Of a stretch of 64,000 nucleotides of DNA, positions 23,638-34,216 are shown in pieces. The notes under the pieces are model-generated. The model saw only the letters and a list, made by a program, of their open reading frames with translations. It was not told the origin of the DNA and ran no database searches. Every line of letters starts with the position of its first letter. Positions within the stretch are counted from its first letter, which is position 1. The translations under genes and the position numbers were made by a program. Source of the stretch: Posidonia oceanica (lineage: Eukaryota > Streptophyta > Magnoliopsida > Alismatales > Posidoniaceae); the NCBI GenBank assembly GCA_037176725.1, contig JAZBRS010000020.1:91334001-91398000 (forward strand), in the 5' to 3' direction.

Positions 23638-25109
23638 CAAAGATCTCCATCTACGAGCTGATCAAAGCCTCGAAGAAGCACTGGGATATCCTGATGGAGG
23701 TATTGAAGAAAGCCCAGGTACCGGAGGACATGCCTGCTGAAGCTTTGGCCACCATCGCCGCTGCTGTGTTCATGGAGCCTATAGTTATCTTCACCGACTC
23801 TGAATTAGCTCCTCCTGAGAGGAGGACTTTACCTTTAAGTGTTACTATTGTAATAAACAGTTACAAACTTTCTGGTGTGCTTGTCGATACTAGGGCAACT
23901 TTAAACGTATGCTCCCTGGAAACCCGGCAGTTAGTTAGGCTAACCGAATCTCAATTATGCCCAGCAGCCTTAACTGTATCAGGGTACGACAACAACAAAA
24001 AAGCAGCCTTGGGAAAGATAACTGTCCAAGTTACCATTGGCCCTCTCCAAATGGAAACAGAGCTCATAATAGTCGATGCCCCAATCTCGTATCGGCTCAT
24101 CTTAGGGCGCCAATGGATCGAGGAGATCAAGGCAGTCACCTCCCCGCGCCACCAATGCATGAAGTTCCCTTACCAAGGGAAAATCATCAAAATACGGGGA
24201 GACGAGCCAGTGGAAGCTGAAGCTCACCTGGTAACAGTCCCGACTACCACACTGGCACCATTGATCAGGGACTCAACTGCCAAGGCCATAAACAATGTCA
24301 AAAAGGTCTTCGCTCCCAAGAGTATTGATATAAATCAATACGATTACCTTGACCACATGAAAAGGCCTTGGGAGATCCTCCTCAAGATAGGATACACTCC
24401 GAGGAAAGGACTTGGCTGCCAGGAACAAGGAATGAGGGACGCACTTGAAATGCCTGAGGAGCGCAGTCGTACCGGGCTAGGGTACCTTGGGCAACCAGAC
24501 CCAAGCAAACCTCTAGCATGGTCACTTGCCAACCATTTCATGTCGGTCGGGCTACAAGTGCATGACAAGCGAGTGTCAAACACAGTTCCTGACCTCCTAG
24601 CAACAACAACAGCCGCAAAGGCCCCTCAACCCATCATCCTCGGCGCTCTTACAGACCCCGAGACGGCACTAAGTCCTTCTCCCTGCCTAGAAGAAGTTCC
24701 AACCATCCTCAACGCTTCGACGAAGCCCGAGGAAGAAGCATCAACCTCCTGCACAGAAGAGGTCCCTACTACTCTCCCTGCATCCCCAGAAGCTCCTTTA
24801 CCTCCAGACATCCAAGCAAGCAATTCCTCCGGAACCTCCACTGAAGGCGCTGAAGCAGAGGACTCTGACCCTGTCTGCGAGCTCACCTGCCTCTTCAACA
24901 ATCTACGACCTTGTCCCCCGAAGCAAGAAGGGACCAAGGCCACAGGTTATACTCCCCAACCTCCAGACATTCAAGCAAGCGACTCCTCCGAAACCTCTAC
25001 TGAAGACACCAAAGCAGATGACTCTGACCCCATCTGCAAGCTCTCCTGTTTCCTCAGCAACCTATGGCCTTGCCCGTCTAAGCAAGAAGGGGCCAGGGCC
25101 ATAAACTGA
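23638..25109 (+). pseudogene. E2 second protease domain plus G-patch-like segment
   Basis: Starts with a segment homologous to E4 upstream of its protease (KISIYELIKASKKHWDIL, from about 23640). The retropepsin core is VLVDTRATLNVCSL (near 23880), where the Gly of DTG is Arg, so this copy is likely inactive. LILGRQWIEEI follows near 24100. After it comes a G-patch-like stretch, KIGYTPRKGLGCQEQG (near 24385-24430), and an acidic Ser/Thr/Pro-rich tail with two similar segments (ETSTEDTKADDSDP and a relative). Four TAG codons separate it from the first protease domain. Tandem retropepsin domains in one element are unusual. Confidence 0.75.
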
Positions 25110-25489
25110 ACGCCCAATGGCGAACCACCTCCACCGCAGAGGCAAACCTAGGGGCAAATCCCCTACCCTTGTGAATAATTTATTTCCCGCATTTAATTCC
25201 AGCATTTTGTTTTCGCAATTTACTTCCTAGTTTAGTTAGTAATGGGGAAGGTAAACGAGGGCAAGGCAGGGACGGCCTAACCGCCACCGTGTCCTCGCAA
25301 AAGGTATCTAATCACTCTCATAAGTGTGCAGGTCAGAACAAGAAGGAGCCGATCACTCAAACTGTAAGAGTATGTCACTATACCACAGCATTGCCATAGG
25401 AGCTAGCCACGTCGCATGCCATCTTCCTGGTCGAAGAAGTGTCAAATATCACTGGCTAAAACACTAGAAACTATGAAGTCTTCGAGCTG
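25110..25489 (+). other. Non-coding gap between protease and RT (possible intron)
   Basis: AT-rich, with stops in all frames, between two parts of one polyprotein. Ogre elements are known for an intron between pro and pol. Here CTAATCACTCTC (branch-point-like, near 25308) and TGTGCAG|G (near 25332) would make an acceptor. The matching donor is unclear: CACAG|GTTATA near 24943 or GGGAAG|GTAAAC near 25250. Splicing is inferred, not shown. Confidence 0.4.
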
Positions 25490-27704
25490 GTGGATACAGA
25501 AGAGGACCCAGATGAAGAATCGGTAGACCCTGCCATCTTCGAAGAAATGATGAAGAAATACGATGAGCAGACCAGGGCTGCCGCTAAAGAAACAGAGGAA
25601 GTCAATCTAGGCACTGAAGATGATCCAAGACCAATCCGGATAAGCTCTGCCCTCAACTCAGGTGAACGAACTAGAATGGAAAGACTACTCAAAAAGTATA
25701 TGAAGGTACTGGCCTTCTCCTACGGAGAAATGCCTGGGCTTGATTCACTACTAGTGGAGCACAGGCTCCCTCTCAAGCCAGGCGCTAAGACAGTGAAGCA
25801 AAAGCTCCGGCGTCTACGTCCAGACCTCGCTCTAAAAGTCAAAGAGGAGATAGACAAGCTACACCAGGCGAAGTTCATCAGAGTTATGGTGTATCCAGAA
25901 TGGATTGCCAACATAGTTCCAGTGATGAAGAAAGATGTCAAAGTGTGCGTGTGCATTGACTACAGAAACCTCAATGAAGCATGCCCAAAAGACGATTTCC
26001 CACTTCCGCACATAGACATCCTCATAGACAACACTGCAGGCCATGAGATGCTTTTGTTCATGGATGGTTTCTCCGGCTCCAACCAGATTAAGCTTGCAGA
26101 AGAAGACCAGGAGAAAACTGCATTTACTACTCCATGGGGTACCTACTGCTATGTAGTCATGCCGTTCGGATTAAGGAACGCCGGAGCCACCTATCAGAGG
26201 GCTATGATGGCCATCTTTCACGACATGATACACTATTACATGGAGTGCTATGTGGATGACCTGTTAGTAAAGTCAAAAACAAGAGGGGGACACTTTGAAG
26301 CACTAGAAAGAGTACTCCGGAGAGCAGACCAGTACAATCTCAGAATGAACCCCAAGAAGTGTGTCTTTGGGGTCACTGCCGGAAAGCTGCTCGGCTTCAT
26401 AGTGAGCAAAAGGGGCATAGAAGTGGATCCCACCAAAGCCAAAGCTATAACAGCCATGCCACCGCCAAGGAACATCAAGGAACTCAGAGGACTCATAGGG
26501 AGGCTACAGTTCATCTGAGGATTCATCTCTCAGCATGCGGAAAAGTGTAGACCATTCTATGAGCTCTTAAAAGGCAGTGCAGAATTCAAGTGGGATCACA
26601 CCTGTCAGAAGGCCTTCGATGAGCTGAAACTCTACCTCCTCAACCCTCCAGTATTGCCTACTCCAGTCCCCGAGAGGCCATTACTACTCTACTTGGCCGT
26701 TACTGATAACTCGGTAGGTGTTGTCCTTGCACAACACGATGAAACTGGGAGGAAGGAGAAAGCAGTTTATTACCTCAATAGAACATTCATCGAATATGAG
26801 AGGAAGTACTCACAGATCGAGAGACACTGCTTAGCCTTAGTATGGGCCTCACAAAAGCTCAGGCACTATTTTCTTGCACACAAAGTCTGCTACTTAGCCA
26901 AGATGGACCCCATCAAGTACATGTTCGAGAAACCAGCATTGTTTGGAAGGCTAGCACGATGGCAAATGCTCCTTACTGAGTTCGACCTACAGTTCATCAC
27001 TCAGAAGGCGATCAAGGGGCAAGCCATCGCGAACCAACTCACCGGGCTGCTTGTGTTAGAGTATCAACCAGTGTCAACAAATTTCCCAGACGAGGAAATA
27101 CTGGCAATCAATAGTGTCGTGCCACTCATCAGAGAATGGACCCTCCATTTCAATGGAGCGCTTAATTCACAAGGCGCTGGAATAGGGGCAACACTCCTCA
27201 CTCCAGAAGGTGTCGTTCTCCCTGCTACAGCACAACTACTCTTCTCAGCGAGTAACAACATTACAGAATACGAGGCACTCATTCTAGGGCTCCGAATGGC
27301 TCTCGATCTAGTGGCAAGAAGGCTAAAAGTGGTTGGGGACTCACAGCTTGTCATACGACAAGTTCACAACAAAAACAAGACCCTCTCGCCAAAGCTACAG
27401 GAATACCGCAACCTGGCTAAAGCCTTACTGAAGAAATTTGACCGGGTTATGTATGTGCACGCCCTCAGAAGCAACAACATCCTGGCCAATTCATTAGCCT
27501 CATTGGCATCCTCGCTCCCCATCAGCTCAGGGATAGACGAGCAATCCATCATGGTGCAAAGAATCAGCACTCCAACAGTGGGGTCTACCACCGAATGGGT
27601 TGAAGAACTCAGAGAGGAACTAAACCAGGAAATCTTAATATGCATAGAGGTCTGTTATCAAGGAGCTATAGAAGTAAACGACAATGGCAACCCGTGGTAT
27701 TATG
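25490..27704 (+). pseudogene. pol: E2 reverse transcriptase and two RNase H domains (split by E4)
   Basis: Frame continuous with the protease domains in kind: an RT with IDYRNLNEACPKDDFPLPHI (about 25960), FMDGFSG, MPFGLRNAGATYQ and catalytic YVDD (near 26250), interrupted by a TGA at 26516. Next is the native Ty3/gypsy RNase H (LLLYLAVTDN to about 27050). Then comes a second RNase H (WTLHFNGALNSQG from about 27138; TEYEALILG; GDSQLVI), as in Tat elements. In this second domain two usual Asp residues are Asn (FNG for FDG, and ANSLA for ADxLA). The frame is cut at 27704 by E4 and resumes at 55776. The start is not an ATG, because this is polyprotein-internal. Confidence 0.9.
27700..27704 (+). 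repeat. E4 target-site duplication, left copy (TTATG)
   Basis: TTATG directly before the E4 terminus. The identical TTATG is at 55771-55775, directly after the other terminus. Removing E4 and one copy restores the E2 pol frame across the junction. Confidence 0.95.
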
Positions 27705-30700
27705 TGTAGCGATCCCGATCGGAACCAGGCTCGCTATTTAGCGGCGATTGAGATCCGAGGAAGAGGCTCAACTCGAAAAACACTTAAAATCGAGGAGAAA
27801 AAGGAAAAGATAAGACAAATCAGAGTCGCTACCACGTCTATTAACGGAAGACGAGGAAAACCGGGGTAATGCGTGAATTAACGCGCAAAACCGAGCGATA
27901 AATGCAAAGCAAAGCAATGCAAAGGGAAACAAATGCAAACAAATGCAAATGAGATGACTCTAGCCTAGGATAAGGGCGGTACGGTCATTGCGGGCCAAAA
28001 GACAGGGTAAGGACTCCTGTTACGTGCGGGAAAGGTATTAGGCACCCCCGACACGCCCGAAAATCGGTCTTTCTAGGCTTACGCTCGCATACGCAGAAAG
28101 ATGCAGGATTGAATGCCTATGTGCCTATGAATGCCTAAATGAATGCTCATGGAGTGCTCTAAGTGGGAAGAAACGATGCAAGGAAGTAAACGTGCTCTCT
28201 AAGTGCTCAGCTGCGCTGTCTGTGTTCCGAACCAGGCGTAACCTAGCTCGTGAGAACTCCAGGCAGTAAGCATCACAGCCCTATATGCAAATGCAAGCGA
28301 GAAAACAAAACAGCGTGAAAACCATGCAATGGGATCGACATGCAAGAGAAAACGGCGTGAAACACGCAAAACGAGGCGGGGAGCGAACAACGCACGCAAA
28401 ACGATGCAAAAGAACGAAATCGTCACGCAAAACGAGCGGAAAACAAGGCAGCGCGCAAAACGAGACAAGAGAGCAAGAAGGTACGCAAAACAGGACGAGA
28501 AAACAGAATGGTATGCAAAACGGGGCGAAGGAATAAAACCGGCACGCAAAACGAACGAGAAGGCAAGACAGTGCGCAAAACGAGACAAGAAAACAGATGG
28601 GCACGCAAAACGGAGCGAAAACGAGGGCGGGCACGCGAAACGGTGCCAAAACAGCGAAGCAAAAACCTCGAAAGAGCCATGCAAATGCGAGGATGCAGAA
28701 AGAGATTAAAAGGGGTCGAAGGGGAGGCAAGACAACGCGTGTATAAGAACAAACGCTGTTTAGGACCGCTCAGAGTAGTTGTGAAGACCTACTGAGGGGA
28801 GAAGGGGCAAATGGAGGGATTACCACCTCTTTGCGACTGTTTCCCACTAAACCGTTCCACGGTGTGTCTCGCATGCTGCCCAAAGCTCGCGATGCGATCG
28901 GATAGTGGAAAAAGGGGAAGAAAGTCACATAAAGTGGCAAATCCAGGGAGAACGCAACACGAAACACACAGAGAAACGCGAAACGAGGATTTGAATAGAC
29001 AAGCAGAAAGGGGAAGTCCTATTCTACATGCTCAAAGAGACAGAAAGCGAAAACAAGGAAAACTGTGCAAATGCCATGCAAATGAATGCAATGCAGGGGT
29101 TCAGGAGGACATACCAGGAAATCCGGGAGCCTGATCTGAAATCTGTCTGGTCTATGCTGAAGAGCGCTTCGCTGCGGTCGCTTGGGCAGCTCACTTGAGA
29201 AGATCCAACGGCCGGATTGGAAGATATCGCAGCTCCAAGGCAGAAGGGCCAGAACAGAGGAGAAGAACAGATCTAGGTGTTCAGGAGGTCCTAGGGATGT
29301 GCAAAATGGGCCTCCCAAGTGAAAGGGAGCTTGAAGTGCTTAGTGTGTGCAAGAAGATGCTAAAATGCAAGACTAAATGAGTGCAGGATGCATGCAAAAG
29401 CAAGAAAAGCAAAGAGAAGTAATTTGAGAAAAACCAGGAGTTCAGAAAGCATCTTGAAAAAGAAGAGGGGATAAAAGTGCAAATTTCCCAGAAAACAGGG
29501 TCCCAAGGAGGATTTTGAAAACAGGGGAAGACAAGGGTCTATTTGGCAAAAAAACTAGGCTCAGAAAGGCGTTTTGAAAAGAAGGTATGCTTTGAAAGAG
29601 ATTTTGAAACCAAAAGGGGTCAGAGTGCAATTTTGAAAAAATCTAGGGTCTAAAATGCAAATTTTCCAGAAAACAAGGTCCTGGGGAGTCTGGGGGTACT
29701 AGTGGAAGGTCTGTATGAAGTTTGGTGGGCATAGGGGCTAAAATGCAACCTAGGGGCAAAATGGTCTTTTCACATGATTTTTAAAGCATGCAGGGACCTA
29801 AGTGTGGTTTTGCAATCATGCAGGGGTTGAAAATGCAATTTAGTATGGAAAATATGCTCTGAAAATTAAATGACAGGACCACAGTGCAATTTCTGGGAAA
29901 TATGGGGTTAAAAATGCAATGCAGTAAGTTAAAATGCATGCAGCACAGTTACTGTCCATTTAAAATGGACCTAACTGCAAATATGATAAAGTAGAGGGGC
30001 AAATATGCAATGCATCAACCAAAAATAAAAATCAGAACCTAAGTTTCTACAGTGCATGGACTTAAATGCAAAAACAGAAAAATGCAGGGACTTGAAATGC
30101 AATGCAGTATGCAAAAATAAAAAAATAATCCTAAGTTCTAACAGTGCATGGGACTTAAATGCAAAAATGAAAACATGCAAGGGGCCAGGATGCAATGCAG
30201 TATGGTAAAATATGAGTAAATAAATGAACTGACTTGGTACAGGACTTAAGTGCAAAAAAAGAAAACAGGAGGACTAAACTGCAAAATATCATAACAGCAC
30301 AGCACAGTAAATGGTTCTACTTGCAAATACAGAAAACTATAAACAGAATATGCAATTTAGCAAAGTATTTAATTAAAAACCAAGCAGAATAAATGAAATA
30401 AGGACTGGAATGCAAAAATGAGGAAACTTAGGACAGACATGCAATATTTACCCTAAAACTATATAAACTGAAAAATAAGCAAACAGTGTTGATCGTCGAC
30501 GGCGACGATCACTGTAGCACGAAGCTTCCAGAGCTCGTGCCGTCGACGGGGGAGGCTGAGGATGCGCGGGAAGGCGGAGGGCGACGTCGGCGATCGTCCG
30601 GAGCTCCGGGGGTCGACTGGAGCTCGCTCTGCTGGTCGGAGTGTCCGGAGAAAAAGCAGCCGGCGCCGGAGAAGGAGGACTGTCCGGCGAGCTGACGACG

Positions 30701-33674
30701 GAGCAGGAGGACCGGAAAACCCATTCTAAAGGCTGGGGAAGCAAGAGAAGAAGGAGAGGAAGCTAGGGGAAGCAGTGATTACCTTTTCCCGCGCCTGAGT
30801 CGCTCCCCCGACGTCAGTGACTTCAGCTGTCACCGGTGGAGGCCGTCTGGTTGCTGCAGACGTTGCCGGCTGCTCGCGGAGGTTGGAATCACTTCAGAAC
30901 GTCCCTCCGGTGCTTCCTGATCAACCGGACCGAAGTTCTGCAGCTTAGGTAACGTTTTGGCTTTTCTGGGTTCAGAGGATGCTGCCGGAGGTCGAGGGAG
31001 GTGTCCGCAGCTCGTCGGCTTGGATGGAGCGTTCTGGGAGATTGCTGGAGGTGCGGGGAGTGGTTCTGGGTGGTTGAATTGTTTTTTGGGAGGCTGTAGA
31101 TGGAGATTGGTAGTCGGCTGGTTTTCTGATCAGTGAGTGGCGTAAGTGTTTGTGGTGGAGTTTGGAAGCTGTGGTGAACGGTTGGGTTCGAGGCCGGGGG
31201 CTTTAGAAAGGTGGAGGCCTGGTGAGTGGCTGGGTGAAGTTTGGGGGGGAGTTGCGAGCTGGAGTGATGGGAATTGTGAGAGAATGGAGCTAGGTTGCAG
31301 GTCTGGTGATCAGGGTGTCTCTGGGTGGTTTTAGGTGGTTTCAGTGGGTGGAATGGCCGGAGAATGAGGCTGGGAAATGGCTGGGTTTTGGGTGAACTTG
31401 GGGGAGCAATGGGGAGAAGTGTGATGGCAGGAGGTGGGTCTGGTTTACTGGAAAAGGGAGAGGAGGTTTTGCTGAAGGTTTCGGCAGAGAAAGGGAAGGG
31501 AATTGGGTGGAGGAGGCTGGGGGATTGGAGTCTCTCTCCGGGATGCAGAGGTGACTCCCAAACCACTCTCTCTGGCCACTCTCTCTTCTGGAAGTGGAGG
31601 AGACAGAGAAGAAAAGGGATGAGTTGCAGGTGGAAGAATTGCAAAGGAAATGGCTCTCTGGAATTGGATTCAACTCTGGGTTCCTCTCTGAGTTCGCTCT
31701 AAAGCTGAAGGTTGTTCGCTCCCGGTTCTGCACTGAAGGTCTCGGCTTTTTTTTGGATTGAAGGAGGGTCGGAGGATTATATCTGGGGAGCGGAGGCTGC
31801 TGGCGCGCGGGGGAACTTTCAAATTCGGCCGGCGGCCACTGCAGCAGAGAAGATTGAGGCGACCGGCTCCGGAAAAGCTGCTGAGACGGGGAGACGGCGA
31901 GCTGCTGTAGATTGAAAGGATTGAGCTTCAAAATTTGAATGGGGAGGGAAGGCTGTAGCAGCAGCTCGCGGGAGAAAACCGGCGGAAGAGAAAAAAAAGC
32001 AGAAGGTTGGAGGAGGAAGAAGGGTGGGGATGGCGCGTGGGCCGGACCGTGCGGGGGCCGAAAAAAAGAAATAAAAAAAAAGAGAAACGGGCCAGTTTGA
32101 GCCCAGTAAGAAAAGAAAAAAAAGGAGGAAGAAGGAGAATAAGGAAGAAAGAGAGGGTAGAATGGGGAAATAAAATAGGTAAAGATAAACTAAAAATTAA
32201 ATAAAAATGCCAGAAGGGTTGTGCTGTAGGTTAGGATTTTAATTAAGATTTTTAATGGTTATTTTGAGTTGATTAATGTGTTTTGGGCTTGATTAGGGTT
32301 TTAGGACTTTGGTTTTGTTCTTAATTGGTTTTCACTTGTTTAAATGTTTGTTAATCCCTTTTAAATTATTTTAAAAATTTTATTTCTTTTGTTGGACACT
32401 TAGGGTATTGATTAGGATTTTTCAGGATTTATTTCGTATTATTTTAGGGTTGGTTTTAGATTTTAAAGTTGTAGTCTTCTTAGGGTTTTTCTTTCTTAAG
32501 TCTTTTAAGTTATGTCTTGATTTTTTATTTAAGGATTTTTCTTGAAGTTTTTAGTTGGATTTTTTTTGGTTTGATAGGGTGTTTTTAAGCTTTTCAGATG
32601 TGTTTTCTTTTCTTTTTCTTTTTTTAATTAAGTTTTTACTTGTTTTTCTTATGTTTGTTAGGTTAAGTCTTTTGCCTTTCTTAATTACTTGTTCTAGTAT
32701 TTGATTTTTTAATTCTTCTTTTTGGGTTTGTTTTTTAATTCCTCTGATGGGTTTTTACCTTTGGTGGTTCTTGATTTTATTTTAGCTTTTTCTTTGATTT
32801 TTCAGTGTTTTCTTTTGATTTGTTTTGCATTTTTTAGTTTGCATGCTTGGTTTTCTTTTTAGCTTGCTTAAGTTAAGTTTAAGTTGTTGATTGCTTGTTT
32901 AACATTTTTAATTGTTTTTCTTAGTGCACTGATTTGTTTGTTTTATGTTTTGAGATTTTACAGATTTTTATGGGTTTTTGTGGATTTTTGCAAAAGGGAG
33001 AAAAGGAAAAGAGAAGGAGGGAAGAAATGGAATAAAAAGGGGAATAAAAGGGAAAAGGATAGATTGGAGGAAAACGATTTTTAAAAATTCAGAAAAAGTG
33101 TTAAAAATAAAGTAAAAACCAGGATAAGATAGAGGAAGGGTAGAAGCACAGAGGGGGCCCACAGCCAGACCCAAAAAAGGATGAGAAGGGGGGAAAAAGG
33201 GAGATGATAATCAGGAGAGAGAGAGGAGAGAGAAAACGATAATCCCGGAGAGAGAAAAGGATAATTTGAGTGAATGAAGGTCTTAATGGTCTTGGAATGG
33301 GGTGAAAATTGGTGGGTGGGTAGTCTAAGTTTTGAAGTCTTGGGTCTGAAATTTTGGTTTGATTTTAAGGAGGTTTTGGAGGGGTTTCAAGGTGTAGGAG
33401 AAGGACAGTTTCACCTAAGTTTTCTAGGGTTTTTGGGAATGGGTCAGGCTTGGAAATTCCTAGGTTTTTGGGTAGGTTTGTTGAGTGGATAGTGGTGGGT
33501 TTTCCTATGAATTTTGGTTAGGTTTTGAGGTTGGAAAGGGGGGTAGAGGTTTAGGCCAAAATGGGCTGATTTTGAAGGGTTGAGAGGAGGGTTAGGGTTA
33601 GGGTTTGGTTGGGGTTTGATCCAGCAATCAAGAGGGCTCCAAGGGTCTAGGCCTGCCAAGATGGGGTGTCAACA
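27705..33674 (-). repeat. E4 3' LTR
   Basis: 5,970 bp. In sense direction it holds a telo-box-like CCAAACCCTAACCCTAACCC segment just inside U3 (33607-33588), a GA/CT-rich region, a long AT-rich stretch (33000-32220), the CGTTTTGCGTGC repeats (28645-28370) and the conserved end block (28074-27983). Long open frames here (for example 31644-30889) are Pro/Ser-rich. They are repeated in the other LTR only because the LTRs are near identical, so I do not call them genes. Confidence 0.93.
28370..28645 (-). repeat. ~30-bp tandem repeat in the E4 LTR
   Basis: About ten copies with the core GCACGCAAAACGAR on the + strand (CGTTTTGCGTGC in sense) at 28-32-bp spacing. The second LTR has the same array at 50465-50740. 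The core matches the degenerate repeat at 441-830 in the E3-family LTR. Confidence 0.8.
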
Positions 33675-33742
33675 GATGCCCCTCCCTGAGCGAGGGCAAG
33701 CGGAGCGCGGCCGCTGCTCAGGGTTGACAAGACACCCCATCT
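33659..33742 (-). promoter_or_regulatory. E4 polypurine tract in a long hairpin at the 3' LTR junction
   Basis: In sense direction the PPT GGGAGGGG plus CATC directly precedes the LTR TGTTGACA. On the + strand AGATGGGGTGTC (33659-33670, inside the LTR) is perfectly complementary to GACACCCCATCT (33731-33742, outside it). CCCTGAGC (33684-33691) is complementary to GCTCAGGG (33716-33723), and AGCGG to CCGCT lies inside that. The U3 start and the PPT could therefore sit in one extended hairpin. Confidence 0.75.
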
Positions 33743-34216
33743 GACCGGCGGGAGCAGCGGGTTGCTATGGGCGTGAGCTACTTATTCGGCGGATGCACCG
33801 AAGATCGTAGCCCGTTGCCGCAATGCAAAATGCCAGTGCAGATGGATGCTGTGCTGTGTGTGATATGCTAAATGCAATGCAAGAGTTAGTATAAAAGTTA
33901 GTGCAGCTATAGGAAAAATGCTGATGCTGTGCAAGTGATACTGATGATGCTAAAATGACATGCAGTGCTAGCTAAGAAAGTGCAGAGATGATGCAAGAAA
34001 ATGGTAAAAAGGCGCGATGTGGTGCAAATGTCTGGCAGGGAGGGCAGACTTGCACGACAAAGCGAAGGAAAACAGGGTGCAGCTGGTCCCCGCCCGGGGA
34101 GCAAGCTAGCAGGAAAGAAGGGCGCGAGGGGAGAGAGGCCAACTCTCCCATCGCAGAAAGGGGGTGCGTGATCTCGTCTTCCTGGGACAAGGTCACGCCG
34201 AAAAGGAGAAAAAAAC
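33743..34216. other. E4 3' UTR, proximal segment (no gene)
   Basis: No coding potential is supported. Several short inverted repeats are visible, for example GCTAC with GTAGC enclosing TTCGG with CCGAA (about 33777-33810), and CCCCG with CGGGG (about 34089-34100). They are less regular than the array that follows. Confidence 0.5.

Noticed and set aside
28199..28752. Arg/Cys/Phe-rich frames on both strands, repeated at 50294-50847
   Set aside because: By-products of the 30-bp tandem repeat within the LTR.
30889..31644. 251-codon minus-strand frame, repeated at 52984-53739
   Set aside because: Repeated because the two E4 LTRs are nearly identical. Ser/Pro-rich with no domain and no sign of codon constraint.
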